Positions 61,912-64,000 of a stretch of DNA of 64,000 nucleotides are shown here, piece after piece. Under the pieces are notes generated by a model that was not told where the DNA came from, made no database searches, and saw only the letters and a list, made by a program, of their open reading frames with translations. Every line of letters begins with the position of its first letter. Positions within the stretch are counted from its first letter, which is position 1. The DNA comes from Halomicrococcus gelatinilyticus (lineage in GTDB: Archaea > Halobacteriota > Halobacteria > Halobacteriales > Haladaptataceae): assembly GCA_024227995.1 (NCBI GenBank), contig CP100465.1, positions 1,488,001 through 1,552,000 on the forward strand, in the 5' to 3' direction. The position numbers and the translations under genes are program-made.

Positions 61912-62166
61912 CTACTCGTTCTCATCGAAATATTCAGCAGTGAGACTAATTAGATGTTGCGCAGTATTTGCAATTTCGGCCTCGTCACGCTCGTTTGCCG
62001 CTCTCATAATCTCACTGAGCACCGACCGCATACAAATCTCGTACTCATCATCGACGGAGTACTTCTCCGGCTGAACAGGCGGAATCCCCGATACGAGGGA
62101 ATTCGGGTCGATTAGTAGGTCTGGTTCAACCTGCACTTCTATTGTGTCGCTATTGTGGCAGTCCAT
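61912..62166 (-). CDS. Small acidic protein, possibly extended by TAG readthrough
   Basis: 84 residues from ATG 62166 (MDCHNSDTIEVQVEPDLLID..., MRSVLSEIMRAANERDEAEI, HLISLTAEYFDENE). The second half is helical. An in-frame ATG at 62247 is possible but the added residues look non-coding. It lies upstream of the tape-measure gene on the same strand, where tail-assembly chaperones usually sit; this is only positional. Confidence 0.45.
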   Translation of the reverse strand: MDCHNSDTIEVQVEPDLLIDPNSLVSGIPPVQPEKYSVDDEYEICMRSVLSEIMRAANERDEAEIANTAQHLISLTAEYFDENE

Positions 62167-62361
62167 ATTATATTCTTTTCCTGTGCCATCGTTTTTCTCG
62201 GGGCTTACGCCCGTATACGGCAAAATCGGATTTAGCCGTTTAAGCATGACGCCCAATTGATATACGATTTCACAAAAGAGAACTACCGTATACCTCAACA
62301 GAAAGTGAACACTAGGCCTCAACCCGAGAAAGAATCATTACAGCAGTAGATGTATCAGCGA

Positions 62362-62598
62362 CTACCAGTCACACTCACGACACCGTTCAACACCACTACC
62401 ACCATGATGCTTTTGCCCACTGATTGCCCGCCTAATCTCGGTTACTCCTTCGAGACGCATGACATGGTATCCCGAATCACTCTCTCTTAGCTTATGACCA
62501 ATTTTACAGCTTTTTTCGGCGGGCTCAGCAATATGCCACCGTCCATTTCTATCCTGACGCGCTTCAGCATGAGCCATATTGTCATCAATGAGATTCAT
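62362..62598 (-). CDS. Small zinc-binding-like protein
   Basis: 78 residues from ATG 62598 (MNLIDDNMAHAEARQDRNGR..., WHIAEPAEKSCKIGHKLRES, ending GGSGVERCRECDW). Cysteines C...C-x2-C with the GH suggest a zinc site. An in-frame ATG at 62577 is an alternative start. A TATA-like sequence precedes 62598. Function unknown. Confidence 0.5.
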   Translation of the reverse strand: MNLIDDNMAHAEARQDRNGRWHIAEPAEKSCKIGHKLRESDSGYHVMRLEGVTEIRRAISGQKHHGGSGVERCRECDW

Positions 62599-62964
62599 CT
62601 TTGTAAGTGTTAATGCGATAACAGAGTTAGAATATGGGTCAGGATTAGAGGGAGACGGTCCCGGAACGGTCAACAGAAAATTGGGGCTGGGTCTGAGTTG
62701 GTCAGTCCCGCGTATTTTTCAGCCCTTCAACAACGATTTTAAAAAATCATCCTCAGCTTCTGAGGAGGCGGAGAGGCGTCGTGAGGAGGCGTGGGGAGGT
62801 CGCAACCCGTGCGCACCCAGGCAATCCCTGAGTCCGACGACCGGGAAGAGAGCCCGCTGGCAGCTCAGAACGGACAGTATGCATGATGACTCTCCTTTCA
62901 CTGCCCCTCTATGGCTGGAAATAGAGGAGATCTCACTATCTCTGCTGTCGCCGTCGAGAGGCCA
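62599..62964. other. Region without a supported gene
   Basis: A ~365-bp stretch. Several short frames on both strands (for example minus strand 62719-62901, ending DDFLKSLLKG) are open but show no motif. It is GC-richer than the flanks around 62760-62880. Confidence 0.3.
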
Positions 62965-63090
62965 TAGAATATTACTCCTGCTATAGCGCCCCTGATTATA
63001 GGAGATAGGGGATATTGCCAGCTACCCTAATATCCTCCTAATAGAGCCCCTATTGAGACGGCCCATATAGAGCCCGACTATAGGGATGAA
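62965..63090. repeat. Cluster of inverted and direct repeats beside the integrase
   Basis: Contains CTATA...TATAG, GGATATT-12 bp-AATATCC (63010-63016 and 63029-63035), and ATAGAGCCC twice (63041-63049, 63067-63075), plus several TATAGGG/CCCTAAT words. It ends 15 bp before the integrase stop. This could be a recombination (att/arm) region or a terminator cluster. Confidence 0.55.
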
Positions 63091-63104
63091 AGGAAAACCG
63101 CGGC

Positions 63105-63995
63105 CTAGAATTTGGCGTACTCCTGCTTCACGTCCTCATCCACGAGGCGGAGATATTGCTCGGTGACGTCCACCGACTTGTGGCCGAGGTTCTTTGAGAG
63201 CACTTTGATATTGATGCCCTGTTTGAGCGCGTGGACGGCATGGCCGTGACGAATCGAATGCGCAGTGACTGCTCGTCGCTCCTCCCCCTTCGCATCCGTA
63301 TAGAGCGTACTCTGAATGCCTGCGTTGGAGGCGGCCTTGCGCACAATCCGACCGACCTGGCGACCGCGGATATGCGCCACCTTCCGGGAGACGAAGAGGT
63401 ATTCAGAATCAGCCGCCGTCAGAAATCGGGCTCGCTCTCCCCCATCCAGATACGCGCGAAGGAGTGAATCGAGAGAAGGCTGATAGAACACTGTCCGCCA
63501 CTCCTGGGTTTTCGGGGCCCAAATTCGGATGCTGCGATTGTCGCGGTCGATATTCTCCAGCTTGATAGTAGCGGCCTCGGAGCGCCGGACGCCTGTCTGC
63601 CATAAGAGCCGTATCAGCAACTCATTCCGGACCTTTGGCCCGGGGACATTCGCCGCCATCTCCTCGACCTGCTCTTTCGTGACGTAGCTGATGTCCGCCT
63701 TGTCGTGCTTTTTCGTGGACCGCGTGTTCGTATAATCAGAGCGCTCCAGCTCTGCCATCGGATTCGCGTCAATCTCATCCCACTGTTCGAGGAAATCGTA
63801 GAGCAGATTGATGGAGGTGATGCGGCGACGCACTGTATTATCGCTCAACTCAGCACTGGCCTGGCGAAGATACCGATGAACATTGCGCGGCGAAGCCTCC
63901 AGCACATCGATATCCTGCTCCTGCAGCCACTCCTCGTATTTGCCGAGGTCCGATTTCCGCACTTTGTACGTGTTCGTCGAGTTCGCAGCCTGCAC
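63105..63995 (-). CDS. Tyrosine recombinase / integrase (start possibly outside window)
   Basis: 296 visible residues. SAM-like N-terminal region (KYEEWLQEQDIDVLEASPRN, VHRYLRQASAELSDN) is followed by the catalytic domain: first Arg in TGVRRSEAATI, H-x-x-R in TAHSIRHGHAVHAL, LGHKSVDVTEQYLRL with the nucleophile Tyr. All key residues are present, so it may be active. GTG at 63995 opens the visible frame, but the frame is not closed by a stop before the edge. It is the probable integrase of this element. Confidence 0.85.
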   Translation of the reverse strand: MQAANSTNTYKVRKSDLGKYEEWLQEQDIDVLEASPRNVHRYLRQASAELSDNTVRRRITSINLLYDFLEQWDEIDANPMAELERSDYTNTRSTKKHDKADISYVTKEQVEEMAANVPGPKVRNELLIRLLWQTGVRRSEAATIKLENIDRDNRSIRIWAPKTQEWRTVFYQPSLDSLLRAYLDGGERARFLTAADSEYLFVSRKVAHIRGRQVGRIVRKAASNAGIQSTLYTDAKGEERRAVTAHSIRHGHAVHALKQGINIKVLSKNLGHKSVDVTEQYLRLVDEDVKQEYAKF

Positions 63996-64000
63996 ATCTT

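Larger units (their letters stand above)
49260..64000. mobile_element. Integrated provirus / virus-plasmid hybrid (left part; continues past the window)
   Basis: From about 49.26 kb, G+C drops from ~69 to ~50-55 %, gene length drops and most products have no housekeeping counterpart. Diagnostic genes are a tape-measure protein and a gp10-like tail protein, a Prim-Pol, a CARF-HTH regulator, an S10-like protein and, at the right edge, a tyrosine recombinase. No portal, terminase or capsid gene is seen, so the element is defective or continues beyond the window. The left border is placed at the composition change; no repeat was confirmed as attL. The right border is not in the window. Confidence 0.85.

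Noticed and set aside
62719..62901. Minus-strand 60-residue frame before the integrase.
   Set aside because: Open but without motif or promoter; may be chance, so left in the unassigned region.

Overview
The first 49 kb is chromosome of a haloarchaeon (class Halobacteria): roughly 68-70 % G+C by eye, Asp/Glu-rich proteins, archaeal versions of MCM, EndA, IleRS and TrpRS, a LysW-dependent arginine operon, HalOD1 and bacterio-opsin-activator-type HTH proteins, and mostly leaderless genes with a TATA-like box about 27-30 bp before the start codon. From about 49.26 kb to the right edge the composition falls to roughly 50-55 % G+C, and the genes become short, overlapping and mostly unfamiliar. A tape-measure protein, an HK97-gp10-like tail protein, a Prim-Pol replication protein and a tyrosine recombinase mark this part as an integrated, probably decayed provirus or virus-plasmid hybrid.

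Layout of the chromosomal part. 1-4.7 kb: histidine utilisation genes hutU-hutG-hutI-hutH, each overlapping the next, with a divergent HTH_10 regulator. 5-10 kb: acyl-CoA dehydrogenase, cupin, a lone TnpB nuclease, a ParA/MinD-like protein without Walker lysines, HIT and SHOCT proteins. 10-21.4 kb: ileS, HalOD1 protein, prs, a 15-bp tandem repeat, a propeller-like protein, an ArsR-like regulator, MFS transporter, glmM-like mutase, and trpS with an internal low-GC patch. 21.5-29.6 kb: endA, a PAP2 phosphatase, a NucS-N/zinc-ribbon protein, a HAD phosphatase, a Hel308-type helicase, ilvA, ridA, tRNA-Ser(GGA). 29.7-40.9 kb: a MinD4-like ATPase with a long acidic tail, then the arginine genes argG-argH and lysW-argX-argC-argB-argD-argE-argF, which form Arg from Glu on the LysW carrier; argB carries an unusual repeated N-terminal extension. 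41-49 kb: a 2'-5' RNA ligase-like protein, an XPD/DinG-like Fe-S helicase, a CDF transporter, a phosphoesterase, a membrane ArsR-like regulator and mcm.

The element from about 49.26 kb starts just after a very short open frame downstream of mcm that may be an interrupted host gene. It holds small overlapping ORFs, then a compact cassette (50.9-52.8 kb) of five small proteins built from two recurring modules: a helix-hairpin-helix-like N-terminus and a helical GW..A..A motif. Next come a ribosomal S10/NusE-like protein, a small antitoxin-like protein, a Prim-Pol followed by two 39-bp direct repeats (possible origin), a Tat lipoprotein, a CARF-HTH regulator with a palindromic operator, two tail genes and the integrase. 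The cassette, the S10-like protein and the Prim-Pol/repeat pair are the best candidates for undescribed biology. No capsid, portal or terminase gene is visible, so the element is defective, continues beyond the window, or uses a helper. All functional statements rest on motif recognition without database searches.
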